Positions 42,409 to 52,083 are shown, numbered from the stretch's first letter. The stretch: 64,000 nucleotides of DNA from Marinobacter panjinensis (GCF_005298175.1 NZ_SZYH01000001.1:992001-1056000); one strand, 5' to 3'. Notes: a model not told the origin generated them from the sequence alone. Numbers and translations are program-made.

Positions 42409-42694
42409 TCTGGTTTCTCCGAAATTCCGTTGGTTAGATGAGCAACTGACCTTTAGCAATTTGCGAGCCAGGCACACTAACTTTCTGATTTATAGTATTT
42501 ATTTTTCATAGAGCATTTCTTAACAACACCAACAGGCCACAATACTGTGCAGTCAGCGCCTTGGTTCGGGGCACTGGGGCTGCCAGAGGCTCCGGAGCCG
42601 GTATTTCTGAACGCTCATGTATAAAGTAGAAGCAGATCCGAAAATGAACCAGTTTTCCCGGGAAATTTCTGAACCCTGGCTTTGCCCTCTGCCC

Positions 42695-43528
42695 CTAACG
42701 GGGCTCGCGGTAGGTATCGATCCGGGCCAGCCAGCCTGGCAGCCAGCGTTCGCGTTCAATGGCCCGGGGAGCAAGCTCGGCGCGACCTGTGAGCGTGTTT
42801 TTTGCCGCCGTTCTGAAACGCTCAAGGGCAGATTCGTCGTTTTCGGGCATGGCAAGGAGGACCTGAAGCAGACCCCAGCCCTGCCCCTGGTAGGTTTCCT
42901 GAGCTGACAGTCCCTCACCCTTGAAATTGACGTAATCAACCACCGCATAGGCGCCTCCCGGGGTCTCAATCAATTGCTGCAAATGGTCCCGGAGTGGCGC
43001 CCGGCGAGGCTCCGGGGCCGCGGACACCACCCTTTCTAGGGCACTTCGCGCACGACGAACAATGAATTCCGCCTGCACCCCGCGGGTTGCCCACAGAAAC
43101 TCTCTCAGTGAAGTGACCCTTTCATCACTCTCTTCATGGTCTTCCGCCTGCATGAAGGCCTTACGATCCGGCCAGGGTGCATCAAACGGCTCCAACTGAC
43201 CCAACCATTCGGGCAGGGGAACAGACTGCTCCCGCATAAAGTGGATCAGCGCAGGAAAACTCTCTACAAACTGCCCATCCACATGGGACGGGTACCAGAT
43301 AAAATGCCCGATTCCCAACGAGGGAAACGCTTCTCCCTCGTTCCAGTGAACCAGACAGGTTTTCCTGCCGGTACACTCATTCCGGAAGACCTGGTCACCA
43401 ATCCAGGTCAGCTCGGCAGGGGTGAGTTCAATAGCCAGTGCAGGGGGCTCAGTGGTGTGCCGGCAGCCTGTCAAAAAAAGCAGGAGCGCCAGCCCGATTA
43501 ACAGAGGTTCATATTTAACGCGTGACAT
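42695..43528 (-). CDS. Uncharacterised lipoprotein with a lysozyme-like motif
   Basis: I do not recognise an assigned function. The 277 residues start at 43528 with a lipoprotein signal (LALLLFLTGC, Cys22). The mature part contains NECTGRKTCLVHWNEGEAF and SLGIGHFIWYPS. The order Glu-Gly followed by GIGH resembles the catalytic Glu and the YTIGIGH strip of phage-type lysozymes, so a peptidoglycan-active fold is conceivable. The rest is helix-rich with ATRGVQAEFIVRRA. An in-frame ATG at 43624 would destroy the N-terminal signal. Divergent from the LtaS-like gene. Confidence 0.75.
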   Translation of the reverse strand: MSRVKYEPLLIGLALLLFLTGCRHTTEPPALAIELTPAELTWIGDQVFRNECTGRKTCLVHWNEGEAFPSLGIGHFIWYPSHVDGQFVESFPALIHFMREQSVPLPEWLGQLEPFDAPWPDRKAFMQAEDHEESDERVTSLREFLWATRGVQAEFIVRRARSALERVVSAAPEPRRAPLRDHLQQLIETPGGAYAVVDYVNFKGEGLSAQETYQGQGWGLLQVLLAMPENDESALERFRTAAKNTLTGRAELAPRAIERERWLPGWLARIDTYREPR

Positions 43529-43627
43529 TGCCAGTCTCCAGCCGGTGGGGATACCCTGTTTTACAGGAATGTTGCCACGCACCAAAATCCTGGCAGCCGG
43601 AATTCGTGGCAAACATCGGAACACGCT

Positions 43628-45484
43628 ATGACATTTTTCTCAGCGCTCACATCCGGGCGCTTTGCACATACTGTGCTTTTGGCACTTTGCTGGCTGCTGG
43701 TCGTAAGGGCAAGCCACATACTGCAGAGCGGTATCTGGGCCAATCCCGCGGGCATGCTCGCAAGTGATCTTGCCGGCGCTTTGGTTCTGGCCGTTTTATT
43801 ATGTGTAACGTCGGGTGCCCTCAGGGGGCTGATGATAATCCTGCTCGGCTGTGCGGCCTTCGTGGCCGGTATGCACCTGACCATCCATGGCACGCTTTTC
43901 CAGTTGTCACTTATCGGCAAGGGTGTCGATCCGACGTTTATCACCGGGAGCCTCATCAACAAACACTCTCTCCTGCTGCCGGTCTACCTTTTGTTCGCCT
44001 GGCTGCTTCACTGGCTGCATCGCCGATTCTTGCCCACCGCTATCGCTGGCGGCAAGGGACTGGTTGTCTTCGCTGCTCTCGTGGTAGCCGTCTATGGCAC
44101 CTCCGTCCAGAGCCTTACAACTCCTGCCAATAATCTTGTTGCCAGTTTCTTTTCACAGCTACCCGGCGCCCTTATCAGCCCTTTTGCGTCTGCAGAAAAC
44201 ACTGACAGCGAGCAGGCGGAGAATGCTCAGGACCTGCCAGAAAACACCAACTTTTTCCACCGGCAGGTGGCCGCTCCCTACGTGGAGAACCCGCCCAATG
44301 TCCTGCTGATCATGATTGAAGGTTTGTCAGCAGGCTATTTCCCGAGCGTGAGTAATTATCACAACCTCGATCCATCTGTGAAACTGGGCAGCCTGGAGGA
44401 GAACCTCAACCAGCACGGGTTCCGCATCTACAGGAACGCCCTGAGCATGGAACGGCAGACAGACCGGGGAACCTTTTCCATTCTCTGCGGTGAGTATCCG
44501 GACTTCCGCAGGCAATCGAGAAAAATGCTCGATGTCGCCGAAGACCGCGCCAGTGCCGACTGCATGCCATCACGACTTCTCGACAGCGGCTATACCACTG
44601 CTTACTGGCAGGCCGCCCCGCTGGACTACATGCGCAAAGGGGATTTTATGCCGAGGGTCGGGTTCGAGGATGTAACCGGAGCGGAAGTCTTCACCAGCGA
44701 AGGAGAGAAAGTGGAAGGCTGGGGCCCTCCTGACCCGACGTACTTTGACAACATCGGTAAGCGGATTCGCAGGCTTGATGCCACCTCTGAGCCATGGATG
44801 GTGACCCTGTTGAACGTAGGTACACACCACCCTTTCAATACCGGAAAGGAAAAACCGGATGATGACTTTGGCGCCGAGGATCTTGAAGAGCTTGCCGACG
44901 CCGAGCCGCAGGAAGCCCGCCGAGAAGCCATGAAAACGATGGCAGAGTCACTGAACCGTTTTCTCGATGGCCTCGCCTCCGACGGTATTCTCGATGACAC
45001 TCTGGTCATTCTCACCTCGGATGAATCTGGTGGTTTTATCAGACAGGACCCGGAATCCCTGCCCCTGAATAACAATGTCGGAGTCCTGGCAGTAAGGCCT
45101 CCCGATGGTGATTCGCTGGCCCGCTACGCCCCCGGGAACCAGATCGTCGCCCAGATCGACGTGCCTCCGACGATACTGGACATCACCGGCCTGGGCAGAA
45201 AGACCGGCGACATGATTGGCCGAAGCCTGCTTGTATGGCAGCTGGACACTGAACGGGACCTGCTGCTTGCGGACACCTACACAGGGTTAAAATACTTTCT
45301 CAGGGAGTCTGGCCAGCTGCTCAGTTGCAGTGAACTGATGACCAGTTGCAGTACATGGACATTCGACCCGGAACGTTTGTTCGGTACATTGGAGGAAGTG
45401 GATATTGACCCGTTTCTGACCTTTGAGGAACGTACAGCGCTGTTCAATAGCGCGGCTTATATGAAACCCGTTGAAAATCCATGA
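43628..45484 (+). CDS. LtaS/OpgB-like membrane transferase (alkaline-phosphatase fold)
   Basis: Probable membrane phosphoglycerol or phosphoethanolamine transferase acting on a periplasmic glycan or lipid. The N-terminal about 190 residues have four to five membrane segments; a sulfatase-like domain follows. Visible LtaS-equivalent residues are metal ligand Glu231 (LLIMIEGLSAGY), nucleophile Thr278 (ERQTDRGTF) and the THHPF strip. At the position of the usual Asp-His metal pair it reads Asp465-Glu466 (LTSDESGGF), so the His is replaced. The weak ribosome site precedes the ATG. A membrane GDPD follows after 34 nt. Confidence 0.8.
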   Translation: MTFFSALTSGRFAHTVLLALCWLLVVRASHILQSGIWANPAGMLASDLAGALVLAVLLCVTSGALRGLMIILLGCAAFVAGMHLTIHGTLFQLSLIGKGVDPTFITGSLINKHSLLLPVYLLFAWLLHWLHRRFLPTAIAGGKGLVVFAALVVAVYGTSVQSLTTPANNLVASFFSQLPGALISPFASAENTDSEQAENAQDLPENTNFFHRQVAAPYVENPPNVLLIMIEGLSAGYFPSVSNYHNLDPSVKLGSLEENLNQHGFRIYRNALSMERQTDRGTFSILCGEYPDFRRQSRKMLDVAEDRASADCMPSRLLDSGYTTAYWQAAPLDYMRKGDFMPRVGFEDVTGAEVFTSEGEKVEGWGPPDPTYFDNIGKRIRRLDATSEPWMVTLLNVGTHHPFNTGKEKPDDDFGAEDLEELADAEPQEARREAMKTMAESLNRFLDGLASDGILDDTLVILTSDESGGFIRQDPESLPLNNNVGVLAVRPPDGDSLARYAPGNQIVAQIDVPPTILDITGLGRKTGDMIGRSLLVWQLDTERDLLLADTYTGLKYFLRESGQLLSCSELMTSCSTWTFDPERLFGTLEEVDIDPFLTFEERTALFNSAAYMKPVENP

Positions 45485-45518
45485 AGCAGAAACTTCAAAC
45501 CGGGAGACCCTTACCTGA

Positions 45519-47315
45519 ATGAAGATTCTTGCACTGCACACCCTTGCGTTTCTGCATGTTCACCGCCGGGGCTTACTGACATTTTATCTTTTCTTCACCG
45601 GGCTGACTCTCGCGGCTCTGACGCCCCTGTTCTCCGGCGCACTGGCTGCTCTTCGACCGATCACTGGCCAGGCCGCCATCAGTACCGGCGGCCTGGTGCA
45701 GTTCATTATCTCGCCGGGAGGGATCCTTTGGCTGGCTGCCACTGCCACCATTGGCACGCTTCTGGTCATTCTGCAACAGGCAGGCATGACCTGGATTGCC
45801 GCCTCCGGACGCCACCGGGAATACCGAATTGCAGTATCGGCACTCTGGGCCCTCGCCCGCCATTTCCGAAAGCTTTCAGCGCTGGCGCTGCTACAGGTCG
45901 CCGGCCACCTCCTGGTCGCACTGCCGTTCCTGATTACGGTGATCCTCGCTTATCAGATTCTGCTCTCACCCCACGACATCTACTACCTCCGGCTGGAACG
46001 GCCGCCGGTTGTCTGGTGGTTCATGGGGATATCCGCCGCAGCGGCGCTCGGCATTGCCGTCTGTAACGGCTGGCTGTATCTGCGCTGGATACTCTCTGTT
46101 CCCCTGGTTTTGCTGGATGGCCATGGCGCCAGGGCAGCGCTCAGGCTAAGCAATCATTATGTGCACGGGCAGCGCTTGCCCGCCACAGGCGCCTTGCTGG
46201 CAGGCCTTGCCGGACTGGTCCTGTTCCCGATTCTGGTGACTCTTGTGTTTGAGGGTGTTGGCAGCCACCTGCTGTCCCGCTTGCCGGAACGAATGGACCT
46301 GCTCATGCCCGTCACCCTGACCTTTGTCGCACTTTATATTCTTTTCACCATAACACTGGCCTTTGCAGCCATCGCAGCCTACAGCATGCTTATTTACAGC
46401 GTTTACCGCCAGGCAACCGGCCATCACCAGCGCGTCTCCGCAAAAGGATTGCCCAAACGGGCCGGCCCCGTGGCCTGGGCGGCCGAAGTGCTGGTTATCC
46501 TGTTGGCATTCGGCCAGGCCTGGTTCGTACTGCAATCCTTTGAACAACAGGACGACGTCTCCATAACCGCCCACAGGGGTAGTGCCTTGAAGGCACCGGA
46601 AAACACCCTTAGCGCCATAGAGCAGGCCATTGAAGATGGAGCGGATTACATTGAGATTGATGTTCGACTGACCGCTGACGGGGTGCCGGTGCTCTGGCAC
46701 GACACCGACATGCGGCGGGTCTTCGGCCTCGCCGGGAAAATCTCCGATATCACCCTGGAAGACGCCCGTAACCGGGATGCCGGTTCCTGGTTCGACCCGG
46801 CCTTCAGTCAGGAGCGAATCGCCACACTGGAAGAAGCCATCAACGCCACCCGGGGCAGGGCAAACCTTTACGTCGATATAAAACCCGATCGGGATACCCC
46901 CGAACTGACCAGAGAGGCGGTCACGCTGCTCCAGCGAATGAATGCCGTTGACGGCACCGTGATTGCTGCCGCCGAATGGTACGTGCTGGCTGAAGTTCGC
47001 CAGCTGGAGCCTGAACTGAAAACCACACTGCTGGCTCAGTTCATAGTCGGCCCGCTTTGGGACCGGAACTTTGACAATCTTGGCCTGCGGCGGAACCGGA
47101 CCACGCCAGCCGCTGTTGCGCAAACCCACCGATCCGGCAACGAACTTCATGTGTGGACGGTCAATAGCCCGAACGCCATGTCACGCTTTATCGACATGGG
47201 CGTGGATAATATTATCACCGACAGGCCGGAGGTTCTGGCTGGCTTGCTTGAGCATCGGCGCGGACTCACCGATGCAGAAGTGCTGGTGACCAAGCTGCGA
47301 AACTGGCTGCGGTAA
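45519..47315 (+). CDS. Membrane-anchored glycerophosphodiester phosphodiesterase
   Basis: Hydrolyses glycerophosphodiesters to sn-glycerol 3-phosphate. The 598 residues have an N-terminal half of about seven or eight membrane helices (GDPD-associated membrane domain). The C-terminal half is a GDPD TIM barrel from about residue 348: ITAHRGSALKAPENTLSAIE, GADYIEIDVRLTADG and PVLWHDTDM supply the catalytic His and metal-binding Glu/Asp. The active domain probably faces the periplasm or outer leaflet. Same strand as the LtaS-like gene (34-nt gap), so a shared phosphoglycerol polymer is inferred. Confidence 0.88.
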   Translation: MKILALHTLAFLHVHRRGLLTFYLFFTGLTLAALTPLFSGALAALRPITGQAAISTGGLVQFIISPGGILWLAATATIGTLLVILQQAGMTWIAASGRHREYRIAVSALWALARHFRKLSALALLQVAGHLLVALPFLITVILAYQILLSPHDIYYLRLERPPVVWWFMGISAAAALGIAVCNGWLYLRWILSVPLVLLDGHGARAALRLSNHYVHGQRLPATGALLAGLAGLVLFPILVTLVFEGVGSHLLSRLPERMDLLMPVTLTFVALYILFTITLAFAAIAAYSMLIYSVYRQATGHHQRVSAKGLPKRAGPVAWAAEVLVILLAFGQAWFVLQSFEQQDDVSITAHRGSALKAPENTLSAIEQAIEDGADYIEIDVRLTADGVPVLWHDTDMRRVFGLAGKISDITLEDARNRDAGSWFDPAFSQERIATLEEAINATRGRANLYVDIKPDRDTPELTREAVTLLQRMNAVDGTVIAAAEWYVLAEVRQLEPELKTTLLAQFIVGPLWDRNFDNLGLRRNRTTPAAVAQTHRSGNELHVWTVNSPNAMSRFIDMGVDNIITDRPEVLAGLLEHRRGLTDAEVLVTKLRNWLR

Positions 47316-47387
47316 CAGCTGTTTCCCCAGCGAAACTGGGCTAATCTTGAACGTGAGTTCACCATCCTACGCAAGGAGCGCGACGTC

Positions 47388-50138
47388 ATGAACCGCCACA
47401 GGCTGCACTCGCACTGCTGGTTTCGGTCATTCTGTCTGATATGGACGGTTATTTTTTGCTGCGCAGCCCTGCCGGTCCAGGCCGAGGAAAATAACGAAAA
47501 AAGTGGTGAAGAGACGAACGAGGAAGGCGCCGAGACGCCTACCGAAGAAAAAGAAGAAGAGCCCGAAGAAGCAAGGCCTGCGGTCCAGCCCGAGCTGGAA
47601 GCGGACGCCGAGGGACCACCCCAGATTCAGCTTCCCGATACCGAGACGGCGAATATCCGCCAGCAGATTCAGGCCCTGAGAACCTCACTGGACCAGCGCC
47701 TGATTGCGGTTGAAGGCACACGCAACCGGCTCACCTACGCGGAATCACTTCTCAACCGACTCAAAGACGAATACGACAGTTTTGAGCTTCGCCTGGAAAA
47801 AGCCGGCCTCAACCTCACCGGGAAGTACGCCAATCTCCTTCAGCAGCGGCTTGAGCGACTCCAGCGTAAGGGGATTGCCGAGGATCTGATTAGTGATATC
47901 GAAAACCAGTTGTCTACAGCGCGTGAGGAACAACTCCGACTGGAAGAGTTCGAGGCCGTCATTGATCCCGGCGATGATGCCCGCGACCAGCTAAGGAGCC
48001 AGCGGGCAAGCCTGGTCCGCCAACTGCACAAGGCAGTCACCGAACACATCCAGGCCCTGAACGAGTATTACAGCACTGTATCTGCCCTGCAGGAGCGCGT
48101 ACAGGCGTACCAGACGCTATTGCAGCAGCGCCTTTTCTGGCTGCCCAGTGCTCCCGTTATAGGGCTGGACACGCTCACTGAGCTTTTCACGGCTGCGGCC
48201 TGGTTTGCCAAACAGATGCGCCTTGATCCGCTCAGGGAGGCAATCGGCAAATCGGTTCAGGAGCATGGCGGGCCAATCGCTGTTCTCATAGCCCTTCTGG
48301 CGCTGCTGCTCTTCAAGCGACGGGCCGTCAGGCATAACCTCAAGGCCAACAGCCAGTACGTTGGAAACGTGGGTCATGATCGCATTGAATTTACGCTGTT
48401 TGCGTTCGCCAACAGCGTATTACTGGCGCTGCCCGGCGTGCTGGTGTTTGCCATCGCCGCGCTTTTGCTGATGGAGGGCAACGACTTCTTTTCCGCTCTA
48501 TCCGCAGGCCTGGCCACTGCCGCACTCGTCACCCTCCTGCTTGCATTGGTTCACAACGTGGCCCGCCAGGATGGGTTGGGAGACACGCACTTCAACTGGC
48601 ATATTGACTCACTCCGCGCTCTTCGCCGGGAGCTTCCGTTTCTTCTGGCGGTAATCATCCCGATCACCGTGATCATGCCGACCACCGCAACACCCGGGGG
48701 GTCCGAGTTCGAGGACAGTCTCGGACGCCTGCTCTTCACCGCCGTATCTTTCGCGCTTTCGGCGTTCGCACACCGCATCATGAGCGCGGTCCGGTCGGAC
48801 CGGCCACAGAGCAAGCGCCTGCTGTTCCTGCATATACTGGCCGTCGTCACACCCCTGGTACTGATGGTGGCATCGCTGCTCGGATATCACTACACCGCCC
48901 TGGAACTGGAGCGAAACCTGTTCATCAGCATCTGCTGGATAGCCTTCAACGCCATGCTGTTCTACATCGGACTACGGGCGCTTTCTGTCAGGGAACGTCG
49001 CCTGACCCTGGAGCGGCTGCGTGAACACCGCGAGGGGGAGCGCAAGCTCGCAGAGGCCAGGGATGCTGCGGAGTCTTCGGGCGAAGGAGTACCGCAAACG
49101 CTGGAATTGCCTGAAATGGATCTTGAGGATATCAACCAGCAGAGCACAGCGCTCCTGCGCATCGTGATTTCCGTGATTGTCATTACCGGTCTCTGGTTGC
49201 TCTGGGCCAGTCTGATTCCGGCCTTGCAGCTGTTTGACAACATCACGCTCTGGACCATCGCCACCGACCTTGAAGGCGGCGATCCACTACCCATCACACT
49301 GGGTGACCTGCTGCTGGCGCTGTTCGTCGGCGTTGGTACTGTGCTCGCCGTCAGAAACCTGCCAGGCACCCTGGAAGTCATGGTGCTCAGCCGGATGAAG
49401 CTGGAACCCGGAACCGGCTATGCCATTACCACCCTCACCACCTATATCCTGGTGTTAATTGGCGTGGTGGCTTTTCTCGGAGTGATCGGAGTGCAATGGT
49501 CGAAACTCCAGTGGCTGGTGGCGGCACTCGGGGTGGGATTGGGCTTTGGCCTTCAGGAAATTGTCGCCAATTTTGTGTCCGGTATCATCCTGCTGTTCGA
49601 GCGCCCCATCCGGGTTGGAGATACGGTCACGATCGGTGGCATAACCGGCACGGTCTCGCGTATCCGCATTCGCGCAACCACTCTGGTTGACTGGGACCGA
49701 AAGGAGCAGATCATTCCCAACAAGACCTTCGTGACCCAGGACCTGACCAACTGGACACTGTCCGACTCGATCACCCGCGTCATACTGCAAGTCGGCGTTG
49801 CCTACGGCTCCGATATGGACCAGGTGCAGGAACTGCTCACGGAGGTGGCTCAGAGCAACGAACGGGTTGTCGATGATCCGGCACCAGCCGTGTTCTGCGT
49901 CGGTCTCGGTGACAGCCGCATTGATTTCGAGTTGCGGGTTTTTGTGAATGATCCACTCGACATCATGCCCCTGTCCCACGAGATCAACGCCGCCATAACT
50001 CGCGCCCTGAAGGAGGCAGGCATCGAGATCCCCTTCCCTCAGCGGGATATTCACGTGCGGACAATGACGGGCGTCGCCACTCAGCCGGAAGACGAGCCGA
50101 TACCGCGCCCTCGTGACTCGAACAACAACTTGAAGTAA
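47388..50138 (+). CDS. Large mechanosensitive channel, MscK/MscM-like
   Basis: Osmotic safety valve of the inner membrane. The 916 residues begin with a signal peptide (VIFCCAALPVQA). A very acidic stretch (about 33-80) and a periplasmic coiled-coil (about 85-250) follow, then many membrane helices. The C-terminal MscS domain has pore helix GVGLGFGLQEIVANFVSGII and beta domain IRVGDTVTIGGITGTVSRIR. The AAGGAG ribosome site supports the ATG. The last 58 nt overlap the convergent TetR gene. Third gene of the envelope cluster starting at 43628. Confidence 0.9.
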   Translation: MNRHRLHSHCWFRSFCLIWTVIFCCAALPVQAEENNEKSGEETNEEGAETPTEEKEEEPEEARPAVQPELEADAEGPPQIQLPDTETANIRQQIQALRTSLDQRLIAVEGTRNRLTYAESLLNRLKDEYDSFELRLEKAGLNLTGKYANLLQQRLERLQRKGIAEDLISDIENQLSTAREEQLRLEEFEAVIDPGDDARDQLRSQRASLVRQLHKAVTEHIQALNEYYSTVSALQERVQAYQTLLQQRLFWLPSAPVIGLDTLTELFTAAAWFAKQMRLDPLREAIGKSVQEHGGPIAVLIALLALLLFKRRAVRHNLKANSQYVGNVGHDRIEFTLFAFANSVLLALPGVLVFAIAALLLMEGNDFFSALSAGLATAALVTLLLALVHNVARQDGLGDTHFNWHIDSLRALRRELPFLLAVIIPITVIMPTTATPGGSEFEDSLGRLLFTAVSFALSAFAHRIMSAVRSDRPQSKRLLFLHILAVVTPLVLMVASLLGYHYTALELERNLFISICWIAFNAMLFYIGLRALSVRERRLTLERLREHREGERKLAEARDAAESSGEGVPQTLELPEMDLEDINQQSTALLRIVISVIVITGLWLLWASLIPALQLFDNITLWTIATDLEGGDPLPITLGDLLLALFVGVGTVLAVRNLPGTLEVMVLSRMKLEPGTGYAITTLTTYILVLIGVVAFLGVIGVQWSKLQWLVAALGVGLGFGLQEIVANFVSGIILLFERPIRVGDTVTIGGITGTVSRIRIRATTLVDWDRKEQIIPNKTFVTQDLTNWTLSDSITRVILQVGVAYGSDMDQVQELLTEVAQSNERVVDDPAPAVFCVGLGDSRIDFELRVFVNDPLDIMPLSHEINAAITRALKEAGIEIPFPQRDIHVRTMTGVATQPEDEPIPRPRDSNNNLK

Positions 50139-50719
50139 CTGCGAAGCAGCATCAGCTGGTTTGGCAGGATGGCCCGTTCTCCGGTGGCTTTCCCCAGGAC
50201 CAGTCCCCCTTCAATGACGGTAGACACCATATCCGCCAACGCATCTGGATCAACGTCATCCCTGGGCGCGTAGTGTTCATAGATCGCGTCCAGCAAGGTG
50301 CGAAAACGCACGCGCCAGGCAAGGACAATCCGCCGGTTCAGTTCCCGCACATCACGGTCAAACAGGCTTTCCTGGTAGCAGTAGGTTGCCACCAGGCACC
50401 CCGGATGGGCCTGTGGCAAATCCTCCATGATCTCTGCCAGTAATTTGAGTCCAACGAGGAATCCCTGGAGAGGGTCTTCTGTCAGTTCCCTTCCCCGTGC
50501 AAACACGTCATCCAACAATGAATCTTCCCGAGCCATATAACGCAGCAACAATGCACGGGCCAACGCGTTCTTGGTGGAAAAATGATAGAGGAAGCCACTT
50601 TTGGTGATACCTGCTTCGGCAATCACCTCCTCGATCGAGGTTGCACCAAACCCCTTCCTGAGAACCGATGTTTCGGTAATGTCCAACAACCGCTCACGGG
50701 TAGCCTGTCCCTTGTCCAT
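50081..50719 (-). CDS. TetR family transcriptional regulator
   Basis: Likely local repressor. The 212 residues run from the ATG at 50719, preceded at six bases by GGAGG. The N-terminal TetR helix-turn-helix is SIEEVIAEAGITKSGFLYHF. The ligand domain resembles AcrR/YxaF-type regulators with HPGCLVATYC. Its 3' end overlaps the MscK-like gene by 58 nt in the opposite direction. A perfect palindrome lies 15-37 nt upstream. It is divergent from a methyltransferase, its probable target. Confidence 0.9.
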   Translation of the reverse strand: MDKGQATRERLLDITETSVLRKGFGATSIEEVIAEAGITKSGFLYHFSTKNALARALLLRYMAREDSLLDDVFARGRELTEDPLQGFLVGLKLLAEIMEDLPQAHPGCLVATYCYQESLFDRDVRELNRRIVLAWRVRFRTLLDAIYEHYAPRDDVDPDALADMVSTVIEGGLVLGKATGERAILPNQLMLLRSYFKLLFESRGRGIGSSSG

Positions 50720-50733
50720 TCGCCACCTCCGGC

Positions 50734-50756
50734 AAACCATACTCCAAGTATGGTTT
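50734..50756. promoter_or_regulatory. Perfect palindromic operator between tetR-like gene and methyltransferase
   Basis: AAACCATACT at 50734-50743 and its exact reverse complement at 50747-50756 are separated by CCA. Size and symmetry are typical of TetR-family operators. It is placed to control both the regulator and the divergent methyltransferase. A CCATAC-like half recurs near 50849-50854. Confidence 0.8.
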
Positions 50757-50942
50757 ACCTGCCGGGAACCTCAACCACCGGTGCGTTCCCAGCCCCAAAA
50801 AAACATCCACCTCTTTGTTTTTAAATCATTAAACATCTTTCAGGAGAACCATACCATGTGCTCTCTGGTTGCCATCCGCTACCTGTTACATGCTGGTTGC
50901 AGCTGGAACCAACCAGCCACCATTAATGAGGAGGACACAGTT

Positions 50943-52049
50943 ATGACAGGCAACGCTGAGACCATCATTTACGAAGACCACGAAACAGATCAGGAAGCCG
51001 CAGACGCCTTCGGCGAACGAATGGTGGATCTGCTCAACTCCGGCGCATTGTCACTGATGCTCTCGGTAGGGCACCGCACCGGCCTGTTTGACACCATGTC
51101 GGACATGCCACCTGCAACTAGCGCCCGAATTGCCGAAAAGGCCGGACTTGATGAGCGTTACGTCAGGGAATGGCTCGGTGCGATGACCGTTGGCGGGATT
51201 GTTGAGAACAATGCCGAGAGCGGAACCTACTACCTGCCGCCGGAACACGCTGCCAGCCTCTGCCGGCAGTCACCGACCGACAACATGGCGGTATTTGCCC
51301 AGTATATCCCCCTGCTTGGCTCCGTGGAGGATGACATTGTCCACTGCTTCAAGCACGGTGGGGGGGTCCCGTACGAACGCTTCGGGCGGTTTCATGATGT
51401 CATGGCCGAGGACAGCGGTCAGTCCGTTGTTCCGGCCCTGGAAACTCATATACTGCCGCTTGTACCGGGACTGACCAATCGGCTGGGCCAGGGCATTGAA
51501 GTCCTCGACGTGGGTTGCGGCAGGGGACGGGCATTGAACAGGCTGGCCACGTTATTCCCGCGCAGCCGGTTCACCGGGTACGACCTGTCCGAAGATGCCA
51601 TCAGGTATGCCAGTCAGGAAGCCAGGGCGCTCGGAAACAACAATATAACGTTCAAAGTCTTTGACGTAAGCCGCCTGGAACTTGCCGACAAACCCGGCCC
51701 ATACCATCTGATCACAACCTTCGATGCCGTCCACGACCAACGGGACCCTCTCAGCGTACTGCGGGGTATCCGGAAGGCGCTGGCTGACGATGGTGTTTAT
51801 CTGGCCCAGGACATCAAGGGATCAAGCCATCACCACGGTGACCGTGACCACCCGATCGGGCCGTTGCTTTACACCATTTCCTGCATGCACTGCATGACCG
51901 TTTCGCTGGCGCAGGATGGCGAAGGTCTGGGAGCCATGTGGGGCCGGGAAAAGGCACTTGAGTACTTTCAGGCAGCGGGCTTCCGCACTATTGACGTCCA
52001 TGAGCTGGATCATGATTTCCAGAACTACTGGTATGTTTGCCGTCCCTGA
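50943..52049 (+). CDS. SAM-dependent methyltransferase with N-terminal winged helix
   Basis: The 368 residues combine a winged-helix dimerisation-like domain (about 20-110, IGHRTGLFD-like VGHRTGLFDTMSDMP) with a class I methyltransferase core. SAM motif I is VLDVGCGRGRAL and a later strip is LITTFDAVHDQRDP; the C-terminal lid is rich in His and Cys. The layout resembles the Rv2258c-type methyltransferases. Substrate unknown. The start at 50943 has GAGGAGG; another in-frame ATG at 50856 with CAGGAG would add 29 residues. Control by the divergent TetR gene is likely. Confidence 0.85.
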   Translation: MTGNAETIIYEDHETDQEAADAFGERMVDLLNSGALSLMLSVGHRTGLFDTMSDMPPATSARIAEKAGLDERYVREWLGAMTVGGIVENNAESGTYYLPPEHAASLCRQSPTDNMAVFAQYIPLLGSVEDDIVHCFKHGGGVPYERFGRFHDVMAEDSGQSVVPALETHILPLVPGLTNRLGQGIEVLDVGCGRGRALNRLATLFPRSRFTGYDLSEDAIRYASQEARALGNNNITFKVFDVSRLELADKPGPYHLITTFDAVHDQRDPLSVLRGIRKALADDGVYLAQDIKGSSHHHGDRDHPIGPLLYTISCMHCMTVSLAQDGEGLGAMWGREKALEYFQAAGFRTIDVHELDHDFQNYWYVCRP

Positions 52050-52083
52050 ACAAAGCGGCCAGTGCGTGCTGCTCTGCCAGGTC

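Noticed and set aside
42409..42694. Possible small gene between aapJ and the lipoprotein
   Set aside because: The 42617-42907 plus-strand frame runs into the lipoprotein gene antisense and has no ribosome site or family features.
50856..50942. Separate leader-peptide gene before the methyltransferase
   Set aside because: The frame is continuous with the methyltransferase and has no stop, so it is an alternative start rather than an independent small gene.
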